A DNA stretch of 64,000 bases from Brevundimonas sp. MYb52. GTDB lineage: Bacteria > Pseudomonadota > Alphaproteobacteria > Caulobacterales > Caulobacteraceae. Under the pieces are notes generated by a model. The model had not been told where the DNA came from and searched no databases. It saw nothing but the letters and a program-made list of their open reading frames with translations. Position numbers and translations under genes: made by a program. Where the stretch lies: contig NZ_PCPB01000001.1 of the NCBI RefSeq assembly GCF_002979535.1, forward strand, positions 310,001 through 374,000, given 5' to 3'. Below are positions 1 through 8,732 of this stretch, one piece after another (position 1 is the first letter of the stretch; every line of letters begins with the position of its first letter).

Positions 1-348
1 AAGACGGCCGAAGGCACGGCGCGCTTTATCTCGGGCCTGCTGAAAGAGGCCCTGACCTCGGGTCCGGTCGCCAAGCTGGGCGCCCTGATCGCCATGCCGG
101 CGCTGAAGCGCATGGCAGCCAAGATCGACCCCAACGCCATCAACGGCGGTCCTCTGCTGGGTCTGAACGGAATTGTCGTGAAAAGCCATGGCGGCGCCAC
201 GCCCCAGGGTTATGGAAACGCCATCCGCATTGCCGTTGACCTGGCGCGCAGCGACTACATGGCCAAGGTCGGGGCCAACCTGGGGCGGCTTGCCGCCCTG
301 GAGCAGCCCGCGCCCGTCGCCGAAACCCTCGGGGAGACCCACCAGTGA
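1..348 (+). CDS. plsX: Phosphate acyltransferase PlsX, C-terminal part (cut by window start)
   Basis: The reading frame is open from base 1 and ends at TGA 346-348, giving the last 115 residues. PlsX makes acyl-phosphate from acyl-ACP for phospholipid synthesis at the inner membrane. The residues KTAEGTARF at the start and [19 protein letters not shown] further on are the characteristic C-terminal signature of the family. The stop overlaps the GTG start of fabH by four bases, the usual plsX-fabH coupling. This is a core gene and marks the left side of the window as chromosomal backbone. Confidence 0.95.
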   Translation, partial: KTAEGTARFISGLLKEALTSGPVAKLGALIAMPALKRMAAKIDPNAINGGPLLGLNGIVVKSHGGATPQGYGNAIRIAVDLARSDYMAKVGANLGRLAALEQPAPVAETLGETHQ

Positions 349-1322
349 GCGTCATCCGCAGCGCCGTGACCGGCGTCGGCTCCTTCCTGCCGGAAAAAAT
401 CGTCACCAACGCCGACCTGGCCAAGTTCGTCGATACGTCCGATGAGTGGATCGTCGAGCGCACCGGCATAAAACAACGCCATCAGGCCCGCGATGACGAG
501 CCGACCAGCGACCTGGCGGTCGAGGCCGCGCGCCGCGCCCTGGCCGACGCGGGCAAGACGGCGGCGGATGTGGACCTGATCATCGTCGCCACCACCACGC
601 CGGACCAGACCTTCCCCGCTACCGCCGCCATCGTGCAGCGCAAGCTGGGCGCGCCGGTTGGCATCGCTTTCGACGTTCAGGCCGTCTGCTCGGGCTTCGT
701 TTACGCCATGAGCGTGGCTGACGGCTTTGTCGCGCGCGGCATGGCCAAGTGCGCCCTGGTCATCGGCGCCGAGGAAATGACCCGGTTGATGGACTGGTCC
801 GACCGGACCACCTGCGTCCTGTTTGGCGACGGCGCCGGCGCCTTTGTGCTGGAGCCGCGTGAAGGGCAGGGGACCAAGGCTGATCAGGGCGTTCTAGGCT
901 TTGCCCTGCGCTGTGACGGCTCCAAGGGCGACATGCTCTATGTCGACGGCGGTCCGGCTACGACCGGCACGGTCGGCCACCTCAAGATGCTGGGCAACCA
1001 GGTCTTCCGCCATGCCGTGGTCAATATCGCTGAAGCCATTGTCGGCGCGACCGAGGCGGCAGGCGTCGAGATCCCGGAGATCGACTGGTTCGTGCCGCAC
1101 CAGGCCAACCAGCGCATCATTCGCGGGGTTGGCGAGCGTCTGGGGCTGGACGAAAACAAGGTCGTCTCGACCGTCGCGATGCACGCCAACACCTCTGCGG
1201 CCTCCATCCCCCTGGCCATGGATGCGGCCATCAAGGATGGGCGCATCAAGCGAGGGGACCTGGTGGTGATCGAGGCCATGGGCGGCGGTCTGACCTGGGG
1301 GGCCTGCGCCTTCCGTCTCTGA
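345..1322 (+). CDS. fabH: 3-oxoacyl-ACP synthase III (KAS III)
   Basis: A protein of 325 residues, the normal length of FabH, which condenses acetyl-CoA with malonyl-ACP to start fatty acid synthesis. The catalytic triad is visible: Cys115 in AVCSGF, His252 in VPHQANQR and Asn282 in HANTSAAS. The GTG start overlaps the plsX stop, so translation is probably coupled. It is followed 71 bases later by the IHF alpha gene. Confidence 0.97.
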   Translation: MSVIRSAVTGVGSFLPEKIVTNADLAKFVDTSDEWIVERTGIKQRHQARDDEPTSDLAVEAARRALADAGKTAADVDLIIVATTTPDQTFPATAAIVQRKLGAPVGIAFDVQAVCSGFVYAMSVADGFVARGMAKCALVIGAEEMTRLMDWSDRTTCVLFGDGAGAFVLEPREGQGTKADQGVLGFALRCDGSKGDMLYVDGGPATTGTVGHLKMLGNQVFRHAVVNIAEAIVGATEAAGVEIPEIDWFVPHQANQRIIRGVGERLGLDENKVVSTVAMHANTSAASIPLAMDAAIKDGRIKRGDLVVIEAMGGGLTWGACAFRL

Positions 1323-1393
1323 TTTGCATTCAGGGCTTTGATTCGGGCCGACTTTGCCCTTCTATGCGTGCGGATTGATAGCGGAGAGACGCA

Positions 1394-1702
1394 GTGACGG
1401 GACAAGACACCCTGACCCGGGCGGATTTGTGCGAGGCGGTGCATGAAGAGGTGGGCCTATCCCGCCAGGAATGCTCTGGCCTGGTCGAGCGCACGCTCGA
1501 ACTGGTCGTCGAATCGCTTGAGCGCGGCGAGACGGTGAAGCTATCCGGCTTCGGCGTCTTCCAGGTGCGCGAGAAGCGCGCGCGTATGGGACGTAACCCC
1601 AAGACGGGCGAACCGGCGGCGATCAATCCGCGCCGGGTCATCAGTTTCCGCGCTTCGCAGATCATGAAGAGCCGGGTCCACGACGCGGTCGTCGAGGACT
1701 AG
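1394..1702 (+). CDS. ihfA: Integration host factor subunit alpha
   Basis: A protein of 102 residues with a GTG start behind GGAGAGA. IHF alpha pairs with IHF beta to bend DNA at specific sites for recombination and transcription. It carries the family signatures [12 protein letters not shown] and MGRNPKTGE, including the proline-bearing arm (RNPKTG), and the IhfA-type tail [13 protein letters not shown]. The position after fabH and before a MerR-type gene matches the alphaproteobacterial gene order as I remember it. Confidence 0.95.
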   Translation: MTGQDTLTRADLCEAVHEEVGLSRQECSGLVERTLELVVESLERGETVKLSGFGVFQVREKRARMGRNPKTGEPAAINPRRVISFRASQIMKSRVHDAVVED

Positions 1703-1708
1703 TCTGAC

Positions 1709-2125
1709 GTGGCCAAAAGCCCGAACGCCTTTCGCACTATTTCCGAAGCCGCTGACGAAGTCGGCGCGCCCCAGCACGTCTTGCGCTTCTGGGAGACGAA
1801 GTTCGACTTCATCGCCCCGGTGAAACGCGCGGGCGGCCGCCGCTTCTATCGGCCCGAGGACGTCACCGTCCTGAAAGGCGTGCGGCGGCTGCTGCATGAT
1901 GAGGGGCTGACCATTCGGGGCGTCCAGCGCCTGCACAAGGAGCAGGGCCTGGCCCGTCTGGCCGCCTATGGCGATCCGGCGACGGCGCTGGAGATCGACG
2001 CCGACGTGGAGCGCGAACCGACGACTTCCGTGACTGCTGCGCCGTTTGAAGCCGCGCGTCTGGGTGCGATTTTGGCCGACCTGGAGTCGGCGAAGGCGCG
2101 TCTGGACGCCGTTCTGCGCCGCTGA
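1709..2125 (+). CDS. MerR-family transcriptional regulator
   Basis: A protein of 138 residues with a GTG start six bases after the ihfA stop, so probably in the same operon. An N-terminal winged-helix domain is clear ([22 protein letters not shown], about residues 8-29, then [21 protein letters not shown] with the recognition wing and [10 protein letters not shown]). There are no cysteine ligands typical of metal-sensing MerR proteins. The C-terminal 60 residues are variable. The ligand is unknown. The gene appears to be conserved backbone rather than part of the accessory locus. Confidence 0.88.
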   Translation: MAKSPNAFRTISEAADEVGAPQHVLRFWETKFDFIAPVKRAGGRRFYRPEDVTVLKGVRRLLHDEGLTIRGVQRLHKEQGLARLAAYGDPATALEIDADVEREPTTSVTAAPFEAARLGAILADLESAKARLDAVLRR

Positions 2126-2196
2126 GGCGAACTTGTTGTTCAAAGAGCATTTTAGCGTTTGCGGACTGCGGAATCGCCGTCTATACGGAGCGCCTT

Positions 2197-2273
<77 letters not shown>

Positions 2274-2882
2274 TCTAACCTTTTGGTTTTATGGCGGATT
2301 TTAGGGGTCGCTTTCGGGCGGCCCCTTTCCAATTCTGCGCTGGGGCACATATGGGGAGCAGGATGATTTTGGCGCCCTGATTCGTTCGCCTACCCCGTGC
2401 ATTCCGTGTCAGACCGTTGCAGGGCTTTTCAGGGCGTCTGACCCCAAGCGCCGTAGCTGGGCGGGCTGCCATGGGGATGCCCGGTCAACACGACACACCG
2501 ACGGCTCCCTGCTCTGCGGGCGAGGGCCGCTGCGGGCCTGGGGGACGGCCGCGGCGACGATGGGAGCGCCGGACGACGCTAGACAGCCCCTAACGACCCG
2601 CTGCGCTTGGCGCGGAGTGAGGGCCATGTCGTCCATGCTGCGCCTGACCGGCGGCTCAGCGGCGAAGTGGAGGCTGAAGACCACGCGCCCGCGCTCGCAG
2701 TCTCGACTTCGGTTTTGCGTCCGGTGTAGTCTTTCGGCGTCGCCGCCCACACGGCCTGCCAGACCCGTGGGTATCGGGACCAGCAGCACGCCGATGGTGC
2801 GGGCTTGCGTCTGGGCAGCCTCCGAACGCTCGTCATGGTCCGGGTTCGACGTCCAGGAAAAGGGGTTACGCCATCTCCAAGA
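2274..2882. other. Gap without a recognisable gene
   Basis: About 600 bases directly after the tRNA. Open frames exist on both strands but they are rich in Arg, Ser and Ala in shifting frames and match no family I recognise. Frame changes suggest gene debris, but I cannot name a source. No tRNA 3'-end repeat was seen here. Confidence 0.5.
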
Positions 2883-2897
2883 CTGATTTCGTATCAG
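2883..2897. promoter_or_regulatory. Short inverted repeat before the TetR-type gene
   Basis: CTGAT-TTCGT-ATCAG is a perfect 5-base inverted repeat with a 5-base spacer, just upstream of the region where the TetR-type coding homology begins. It could be the autoregulatory operator, but it is short and the assignment is inference. Confidence 0.3.
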
Positions 2898-3034
2898 ACG
2901 CCTTAGCGGTCTCGGACAAAACCGCGCGACCGCAGCGCAGGACCCAGGCCGCACGCAGCGCAACGACACGCCGCGTACTGCTCCAAGCGGCGGTCCAATG
3001 CCTGTTCGAGCATGGCTATGCTGCGACGACGACG

Positions 3035-3574
3035 ATGTTGGTTGCGAAGACGGCGGGCGTCAGTCGGGGTGCGATGCTCCATCAGTTTCCCACGAAACAT
3101 GATCTCATGGCTTACGTCGTCGAGGCCGTTTTCGAGGACGAACTGGACCTTTACGCCGACCTCCTGAAAGGGACGGAAGGGCCCGCCGAGCGCCTGATCG
3201 CTTACCCCGAAGCCGCCTGGAAGGTCCTAAGCCAGCCCTCCGCGGTCGCCGTACAGGAAATCCTGCAGGGGTCCCGGGGCGATGCGGTTCTTGTCGAGCG
3301 GCTGAAGACCATCCAGGCCAATGTGGAGGCAGCGGCGCGCGAAAGGCTAAAATCGGAATTTCCGGGCGGGATCGCGAGCGATTTGTTTCGACTGATCGTC
3401 AGCGCCGCCCGTGGTTTGGCGATCAGTCAGGTGCTGAACGAGGGCGTCGATGTCAGCGGCGCCATTCGAATGCTGCAAGCCCTAATTCGGGCGGGGATCG
3501 ACGCTGAAGCCTTCTCCGGCAGCGCAAACCTCAAGATTTCTGGCCCCGCTCCGCAAACGAAACAGCCGAGCTGA
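3035..3574 (+). CDS. TetR-family regulator, 5' end irregular
   Basis: From the first available ATG the product has 179 residues. The TetR DNA-binding core is plain: VAKTAGVSRGAMLHQFPTK is helices 2-3 followed by the Phe-Pro-Thr-Lys/Leu start of helix 4. In-frame homology continues upstream to about base 2936 and encodes helix 1 (RRVLLQAAVQCLFEHGY), yet there is no ATG, GTG or TTG in that frame from the stop at 2675 to base 3035. Either a rare start is used or the original start has been lost, in which case the gene may be dead. The C-terminal domain is of unknown ligand type. Confidence 0.6.
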   Translation: MLVAKTAGVSRGAMLHQFPTKHDLMAYVVEAVFEDELDLYADLLKGTEGPAERLIAYPEAAWKVLSQPSAVAVQEILQGSRGDAVLVERLKTIQANVEAAARERLKSEFPGGIASDLFRLIVSAARGLAISQVLNEGVDVSGAIRMLQALIRAGIDAEAFSGSANLKISGPAPQTKQPS

Positions 3575-3758
3575 TGTGACCAAAGGCTGGTGACGAGGAG
3601 CGCTCAGGAGGGCAGGGCGCTCCCACCTCGAGGCGCATCGACGGGCGCCGGGGTCGCGCGACGGCGGCCGATGTTCCGATAGCGGCAGCGACCTGTTCGA
3701 CCATTCAGGTTGCGGAAATCCTCGACGTCCGTCCATCAGTCGAGCGAGCAAGAGTATA

Positions 3759-3770
3759 GAAATCGTTGTC
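3759..3770 (+). promoter_or_regulatory. LacI-type operator copy, GAAATCGTTGTC
   Basis: A member of the repeated 12-base near-palindrome of this window (variant core ATCGTT). It lies 63 bases before the start of the anchored esterase gene, on the promoter side. Confidence 0.65.
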
Positions 3771-3833
3771 TATCAACGTGCGGCGGGGCATATGGGGGCT
3801 CCCGGCGCCGGTGCGCCGCGCTGGAGGACGATC

Positions 3834-4940
3834 ATGGTCACTGCTCGAAAGCGTCGAGGGTTCGTCACGATCCTCAAGTGGACGGCGATCACACTGCTGG
3901 GCCTGGTGGTCGTTCTCAGCGCCACGGCGTTCTTCGTGGCGACGAGCCAAACCGGCATGGTGCGGGTCATTCAGCTCCTCGTGAACAAGGGGGAACCGGT
4001 TAACAGCTTCGCGCCCCGGGGGCCGCAGGCGGTGAAGCGCCTGACTTCCGGACAAAGGGTGCGGACCAATATTCGCTATGGCGAGAGCTTGCCCAACAGC
4101 TTCGCCGACATTTGGTACCCGGCCGGTGACGGCCGAGCGTCGCATCCGACGATCTTCTATCTCCACGGTGGCGGATGGGCTTTCGGGGACAAGGACTCCG
4201 GAGATCCTATCGCCGCATCCGGACAGGCGTCTGGCAGCATGCTGGCCCGGGTCACGGGTGAAGGCTTTAACGTGGTCAATCTCGACTACGTTCAGTCGCC
4301 TGAGTACCACTTTCCGACGCCTGCGAAACAGTTGAACGAGGCCATCGCCTACTTCACCGCTCATGCGGCGGACTATGGTTTGGACATGGACAACGTCATC
4401 GTCATGGGCGGCAGCGGGGGCGCACACATCACCGCGCAGTATGGATTGATTGTCACCAATCCGTCCTACGCTGCGGAGATCGGCGTGACCCCGGCCCTAA
4501 CGCCAGAGCGGCTCAAGGCGCTCGGCGTCATCGTCGCGCCTTTGCGGTTCTCGGACCTCCCCTGGAATCCGAGCTTCATGATGTGGTCCTATCTGGGAAC
4601 CAAGGATGTGAACGGCCCGCTGGCTCGGCAAGCCGACATCCTGGCTCATCTGGGCGCCGACTATCCGGCCACCTACCTCACCGATGGAAACGGCGACGAC
4701 ACCTTTCCGGCCCACGCCCAGGAAATGGCGCGGCGTCTGACCGACCTGGGCGTCGATCACGACTTCTACTTCGTTGGACGCGACGTGGCGCTGCTCGGAC
4801 ACGGCTACACTGATGATATGAGCACGCCTTACGCCCGCGAGAATTTCACCCGGATGATCGCCTTCTATCGCAGCCATACAGGCGGGACGACGCCGGCAGA
4901 CCAGCCTCAGCGACGGCCGCCATCTTCGCCCGCCGACTGA
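3834..4940 (+). CDS. Membrane-anchored alpha/beta-hydrolase (acetyl-esterase-like)
   Basis: A protein of 368 residues. I chose the ATG at 3834 because GGAGGA lies six to seven bases upstream; an earlier ATG at 3792 has no such site. Residues 9-36 form one hydrophobic helix after a basic start, so the enzyme is probably anchored in the inner membrane and faces the periplasm. The hormone-sensitive-lipase fold is shown by the oxyanion motif HGGGW (111-115), the nucleophile elbow GGSGG with Ser194, the acid-loop region DGNGDD and a C-terminal LLGHGY histidine. It likely removes acyl groups from sugars or small esters. An operator copy upstream puts it in the glycoside regulon. Confidence 0.8.
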   Translation: MVTARKRRGFVTILKWTAITLLGLVVVLSATAFFVATSQTGMVRVIQLLVNKGEPVNSFAPRGPQAVKRLTSGQRVRTNIRYGESLPNSFADIWYPAGDGRASHPTIFYLHGGGWAFGDKDSGDPIAASGQASGSMLARVTGEGFNVVNLDYVQSPEYHFPTPAKQLNEAIAYFTAHAADYGLDMDNVIVMGGSGGAHITAQYGLIVTNPSYAAEIGVTPALTPERLKALGVIVAPLRFSDLPWNPSFMMWSYLGTKDVNGPLARQADILAHLGADYPATYLTDGNGDDTFPAHAQEMARRLTDLGVDHDFYFVGRDVALLGHGYTDDMSTPYARENFTRMIAFYRSHTGGTTPADQPQRRPPSSPAD

Positions 4941-5194
4941 CGCCACAGTCCTGAGGCGACGCGAGCGGGCGCAGGGGGCATTAGTGAAAGGGCTTGGAAG
5001 AGGCTATCGCGGCGCGCTGAAGTCCGTTTCGATCCGCGAACGTCCGGCCGTCGCAGCCAGCACTAAGGGCTGTGACGCGAGCCGGTGATCAGCCCTGATC
5101 GCTGGGAGGCGTGGTGTTCGCCGGCGGCGCCGAGGTGTCGCGGGATCGGAGGGCGCATGCCTTCGCAGTGCACGCCCCGGTCACAATCAGAGGA

Positions 5195-5422
5195 TCAATG
5201 ACCTGACGTCACAACCACGCTGTTTGACGCCTGTATGGCTTCGCGGGCGAGTTGCTCCGCCGGACCAGCCAGCCAGTGGTCGTACGCAAGTCGAGCCGTC
5301 GCCAGAATGAGCAGCATGACCACGAGGGCCATCAATCCGCCCACGATGGTCGGAAGGCCGCTGAGAGGCGCATTCCGGTCGCTATGGCCATGGGAAGTGT
5401 AGTCAACGGGCGCGTGCGCCAT
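5195..5422 (-). CDS. Small single-pass membrane protein, 75 residues
   Basis: No family is recognised. The ATG is preceded by GGAGGA at good spacing. The protein has a polar His-rich N-terminus (MAHAPVDYTSHGHS), one hydrophobic helix at about residues 24-45 and a short soluble tail. An operator copy sits only 49 bases upstream, the strongest reason to believe the gene is real and part of the regulon. A role as a small transporter or receptor accessory subunit is possible but nothing in the sequence shows it. Confidence 0.6.
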   Translation of the reverse strand: MAHAPVDYTSHGHSDRNAPLSGLPTIVGGLMALVVMLLILATARLAYDHWLAGPAEQLAREAIQASNSVVVTSGH

Positions 5423-5471
5423 GATTTATTCCTCCGTTTCCGTCTCCGCGGAATGAAGGAAGCCTATCATT

Positions 5472-5483
5472 GAAAACGTTGTC
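5472..5483 (-). promoter_or_regulatory. LacI-type operator copy, GAAAACGTTGTC
   Basis: A full-consensus copy, 49 bases upstream of the 75-residue membrane protein read leftward. It also lies downstream of the first LacI gene, so it does not look like an autoregulatory site. Confidence 0.75.
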
Positions 5484-5639
5484 TTCAACCCCTCTTCGAA
5501 AACACGCCTAGGCCCGCCAATCGGCGAGCCGCCTGTCGCCCCTGTCGTCAGCCATGCGGCTGGCGGATTCGATCAATGAGGATTTGGCCTGCGCGCCAGT
5601 CGCGGTCTGTACGGCCGCCGAGGCGCGCAAATCTCCGCC

Positions 5640-6689
5640 CTAGCTGCGGGAGCGCGGCTTGATGACGGTTGCGCCAGGCACCAGTTCGCACGGCAGCACG
5701 ATCCCGACGTCAGGCTTCCCGTCGAGGCGGGCGACGGCCGCGTCGATACACGCCGCGCCGACGTCTCCGACCGGCTGACGTATGGTCGTCAGGTCCGGCC
5801 AGGCGCCGACGATGGCGTCGATATTGTCGAAGCCGGCAATGGAAAGATCTTCGGGCACCTTGAGGCCGCGCGCTTCTGCGGCTCTCCGGACACCGAAGGC
5901 CATCATGTCGTTCGCGGCGAAGATCGCAGTCGGCGGCTTGGCGAGGGCGAGAAGCGACGCTCCGGCGCGTTCACCGGATCTCACCGTGTAGCTGCCCGGC
6001 GCGATCAAGGTTTCCTCGGCCGCCACGCCAGCCTCCTCCAACGCCCGCAGATAGCCGCGGCGGCGTGCCTTTGCGGAACCCGCTTCGGGGCCCTCGACAA
6101 AGCCTATGCGCGTGTGGCCGTGCGAAAGGATGTACCGGGTCAGCTCATAGGCTGCGCCCTCGTCGTCGATCGTGACATAGGGCGTGCGACCGAAATCGGC
6201 CGCAGGTCCGTATCGGACGAGAGGCTTTCCGGATTGCTGGACGACAGCCAGGACGGAAGGATCATCACACAGCGGCGGAGCCAGGATGATCGCATCCGTT
6301 TCGAGGCCCCTCAGCACGCTCACCATTTCGGAAGCGGCGTTCGAGCCCGCATCAACCATCTCGATCGCCAGACTGTAGCCGAGCGCCTGGCATCTGGCGA
6401 TCATGCCCGCTTCCAGGGCCATGACGAAGCCGTCGTTGTCTCGCGTCGCATCCGTCATCGTGAAAACGATGAAGGAGATCAGGTTCGAGCGACCCCCTCC
6501 CATCCGCCGCGCGGCGAGGTTCGGTCTATAGCCCAAGGTGCTGATCGCCTGATCGACCTTCGCCTTGAGCGATGCGCCGACGGCCTCGCCGTTCGTGACC
6601 CGGGAAACCGTCTTGAATGAGACACCGGCTGCTAGAGCAACGTCCTTTATGGTAGGACGACGACGAGGCGCATGCGATGGATCTGGCAT
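5640..6689 (-). CDS. LacI-family transcriptional regulator (full length)
   Basis: A protein of 349 residues. The N-terminal helix-turn-helix is TIKDVALAAGVSFKTVSRV (about 13-31), followed by a hinge with LAARRMG and a periplasmic-binding-like sensor domain ending in the usual GFDNIDAI...LTTIRQPV region. The specificity residues after GVS are Phe-Lys with Arg in SRV. It is one candidate repressor for the repeated operator. It is transcribed away from the second LacI gene, sharing a 118-base intergenic region. No operator copy lies in that region. The ligand cannot be read from sequence. Confidence 0.92.
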   Translation of the reverse strand: MPDPSHAPRRRPTIKDVALAAGVSFKTVSRVTNGEAVGASLKAKVDQAISTLGYRPNLAARRMGGGRSNLISFIVFTMTDATRDNDGFVMALEAGMIARCQALGYSLAIEMVDAGSNAASEMVSVLRGLETDAIILAPPLCDDPSVLAVVQQSGKPLVRYGPAADFGRTPYVTIDDEGAAYELTRYILSHGHTRIGFVEGPEAGSAKARRRGYLRALEEAGVAAEETLIAPGSYTVRSGERAGASLLALAKPPTAIFAANDMMAFGVRRAAEARGLKVPEDLSIAGFDNIDAIVGAWPDLTTIRQPVGDVGAACIDAAVARLDGKPDVGIVLPCELVPGATVIKPRSRS

Positions 6690-6807
6690 TGTGTGACGCT
6701 AGACCAAGTTCCGACTTTCCGCCAGATTGCTCCAGGTCCCCGCCCATGGTCGGCATGGAGCGGATGGTGCGGTGTCGCCGGGCTTCTGTGTGTTTGTGAG
6801 GTAATCT

Positions 6808-7749
6808 TTGGCTCGACCGACGATCAAGGACGTCGCTGCGCTCGCAGGGGTTTCCGCGCCGACCGCCTCGCGGGCGATCAACGGCATACGAGTCAACGCG
6901 GATGCCGCCCGCAGGGTCGAGCACGCTGTCGAGGCGCTCGGATTTCAGCGAAATGCATTCGCTAGGGGGCTTCTCCTCGATCGGTCATCCATCATCGCCA
7001 TGGTGATGGGAGAGACGGGGTCGGACGTGTCTGGTGAATTCCAGAGACACGCTGTGGAGGCGTGCCGGAGGCGATCCTACCATCTGATCGCCGACCAGGT
7101 CTTGAAGACCTCGTCCGCACAGAGGCTGGTCGATGCCCTGGTGAACCGCCTTCGCCCCGACGGCCTGATCCTATGGAGTCCTGCGGCTGACGATCTTCAC
7201 CTGATCGCATCGCTTATCGAGGCCAAGGTGCCCTACGTGCGCATACTGGGCGACCCGCGGAAGGGAGCGACCATCGGCGTCGATGCGTCCGCCGCGGCCG
7301 ACGCCGCTTTCGAGATCGCACGCGGGTCGCAAGCGAAGCGGATTATCTATGCGCGCGGCGGGGAGCCTGCCTGGGCCAGCGCCGCGCGAAGCCGGTCGCT
7401 GTCTTCGGTCGTGAAGCGATCTGGCGCCGCGGTGGTGCTTGAGACCATCTCCGCTCAGGACTTCGAGGCGGGCCTCAGCTTGGGCGCGGCAGAGGCCGCG
7501 CCGGATCGCACCGCCTTTATCTGCGATTCGAGCGGAGCCGCTCTCGGCGTGAACGAGGCCTTGAGGCGGAGAGGGGTGGAAGCCTCGGCCATCATCTGCT
7601 TCCAGGATACCGCCGCCCTGCGCCTGACGAGCGGCCACATCCGCCGACAGGTGCTTCCGGTGCGAGAGATGGCTGAGGCCGCGATCTCCCAGATCGTGGG
7701 CGGCGATCGTCCGCCGACCCCGCAAAGCTTCGCATCGCGGTTCCTCTGA
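6808..7749 (+). CDS. LacI-family transcriptional regulator (second, divergent)
   Basis: A protein of 313 residues from a TTG start preceded by GTGAGGT. The helix-turn-helix PTIKDVAALAGVSAPTASRAI starts almost at the N-terminus. The sensor domain is shorter than usual and lacks the standard GFDN motif near its end (ICFQDTAALRL occupies that place). The recognition positions are Ala-Pro rather than Phe-Lys, so it should read a different half-site from the neighbouring LacI protein. The gene target is unknown. Confidence 0.88.
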   Translation: MARPTIKDVAALAGVSAPTASRAINGIRVNADAARRVEHAVEALGFQRNAFARGLLLDRSSIIAMVMGETGSDVSGEFQRHAVEACRRRSYHLIADQVLKTSSAQRLVDALVNRLRPDGLILWSPAADDLHLIASLIEAKVPYVRILGDPRKGATIGVDASAAADAAFEIARGSQAKRIIYARGGEPAWASAARSRSLSSVVKRSGAAVVLETISAQDFEAGLSLGAAEAAPDRTAFICDSSGAALGVNEALRRRGVEASAIICFQDTAALRLTSGHIRRQVLPVREMAEAAISQIVGGDRPPTPQSFASRFL

Positions 7750-8092
7750 TAGCCGCTTGCGCCGCCGGGACCTCCGTCAACGGCCTTGGCCCGGCGGGCT
7801 CCGCCTGAATCTCCTCCGTGCAGCTCGCCGACGGCAAGGCCGCTCGCGCTCGTCATGCGGGCGCTGGTGCTCTTTGGGCCGAACACTGTCTCCCCAGGCA
7901 ATTCTCAAGGCCTCCAGGCGGTGTTCGGCGGGCTCGTGGATCAGAGCCTTATGGCGCCCTTGGTGACCGATAGCGCGCCGCTGCGCTCGTCTCGATTGCA
8001 AACGGTCGCGGCGGGCTGAGCCATCAGCCTCGCCAGTCGCTCTCGCAGCAAGGCCGGTCCACGCCCGAACGCGGCCTTGATCGGTGCGTTTG
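7750..8092. other. Gap without a recognisable gene
   Basis: Long Arg-rich open frames occur on the minus strand, but I recognise no family and see no ribosome site with a matching start. It may contain an eroded gene. Confidence 0.4.
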
Positions 8093-8104
8093 GCAATCGT
8101 TGTC
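8093..8104 (+). promoter_or_regulatory. Weak LacI-type operator copy, GCAATCGTTGTC
   Basis: It differs from consensus at two positions but lies 97 bases from the full copy at 8190, that is about nine helical turns, a spacing at which a tetrameric LacI protein could loop DNA. The second-site role is inference. Confidence 0.35.
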
Positions 8105-8189
8105 TCGAGTTGTGGTCGGAGTTCTTTCCCGGGAACCTGCGACAATAGGCCGATATAGAGTCTGATCACGCCGAACTGGACATGAAGAG

Positions 8190-8201
8190 GAAAACGTTGT
8201 C
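8190..8201 (+). promoter_or_regulatory. LacI-type operator copy, GAAAACGTTGTC
   Basis: A full-consensus copy ahead of the long rightward run that begins with the exported GH3 gene. The distance to that gene (about 530 bases) is much longer than for the other copies. Confidence 0.7.
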
Positions 8202-8309
8202 TTACGGCTTCAAGCCAGCAGTGACTGGCAGGGGGAATGGGAAGACCGACGCCGCCCGGGACGTCCGGACAGTCGGGGCTGACTCCCATTGGAGGATAGG
8301 ACGATCAGC

Positions 8310-8732
8310 ATGGCGCAATATCCGATCGGACGCCCAGCGGCTGTGGCGCGCGCGGGCGCGACGGTATCGGCGACTGTCCTCGCTCCAGCCCTCGCCGCTG
8401 CGACCACGGCCAGTCTCTGGAAGTCGTCGGGTCCCGTCTCGTGTCTTCCCGGCGCGGCCCAACAGAAGAGCGGGAAGAGCGGCAAGACGTCCGCCGACGG
8501 GCTCGGAAACGTTTGTGTCGCCGATGTGACCTGTGGCGCGCAAACCGGCTTTGTCGCATCGGCCAGGCGCCGCATGCACAAGGGCTGCAGCCCGAGGTCG
8601 GCTTGGGGGCTGCAGGTCTCGATCAGCGACGACAGGCTGGAGAAGCCCCGAGCCTGGATGAGTTCGCGCGGTCCCATCAAACGGAGCGCGCCCGGCCAGA
8701 AATTTCAAACTGCACAAGAGGCTCGAGCATGA
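8310..8732 (+). other. Doubtful 140-codon reading frame before the GH3 gene
   Basis: An ATG at 8310 follows GGAGGAT at 8291, and the stop overlaps the GH3 start as ATGA. The product has a vaguely signal-like start (about residues 10-34, Ala-rich) but then becomes Ser/Gly/Arg-rich and matches nothing I know. It could be a small secreted protein or the scar of a deleted gene between the operator and GH3. Confidence 0.25.

Noticed and set aside
2409..2969. Minus-strand frame of 186 codons after the tRNA
   Set aside because: Composition rich in Arg/Ser/Pro, no family match, and it runs across the clearly TetR-coding plus strand at its right end.
8505..8516. GGAAACGTTTGT, resembling the operator
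   Set aside because: Shares the AACGTT core but differs from the consensus at three of the outer positions; too weak to count.
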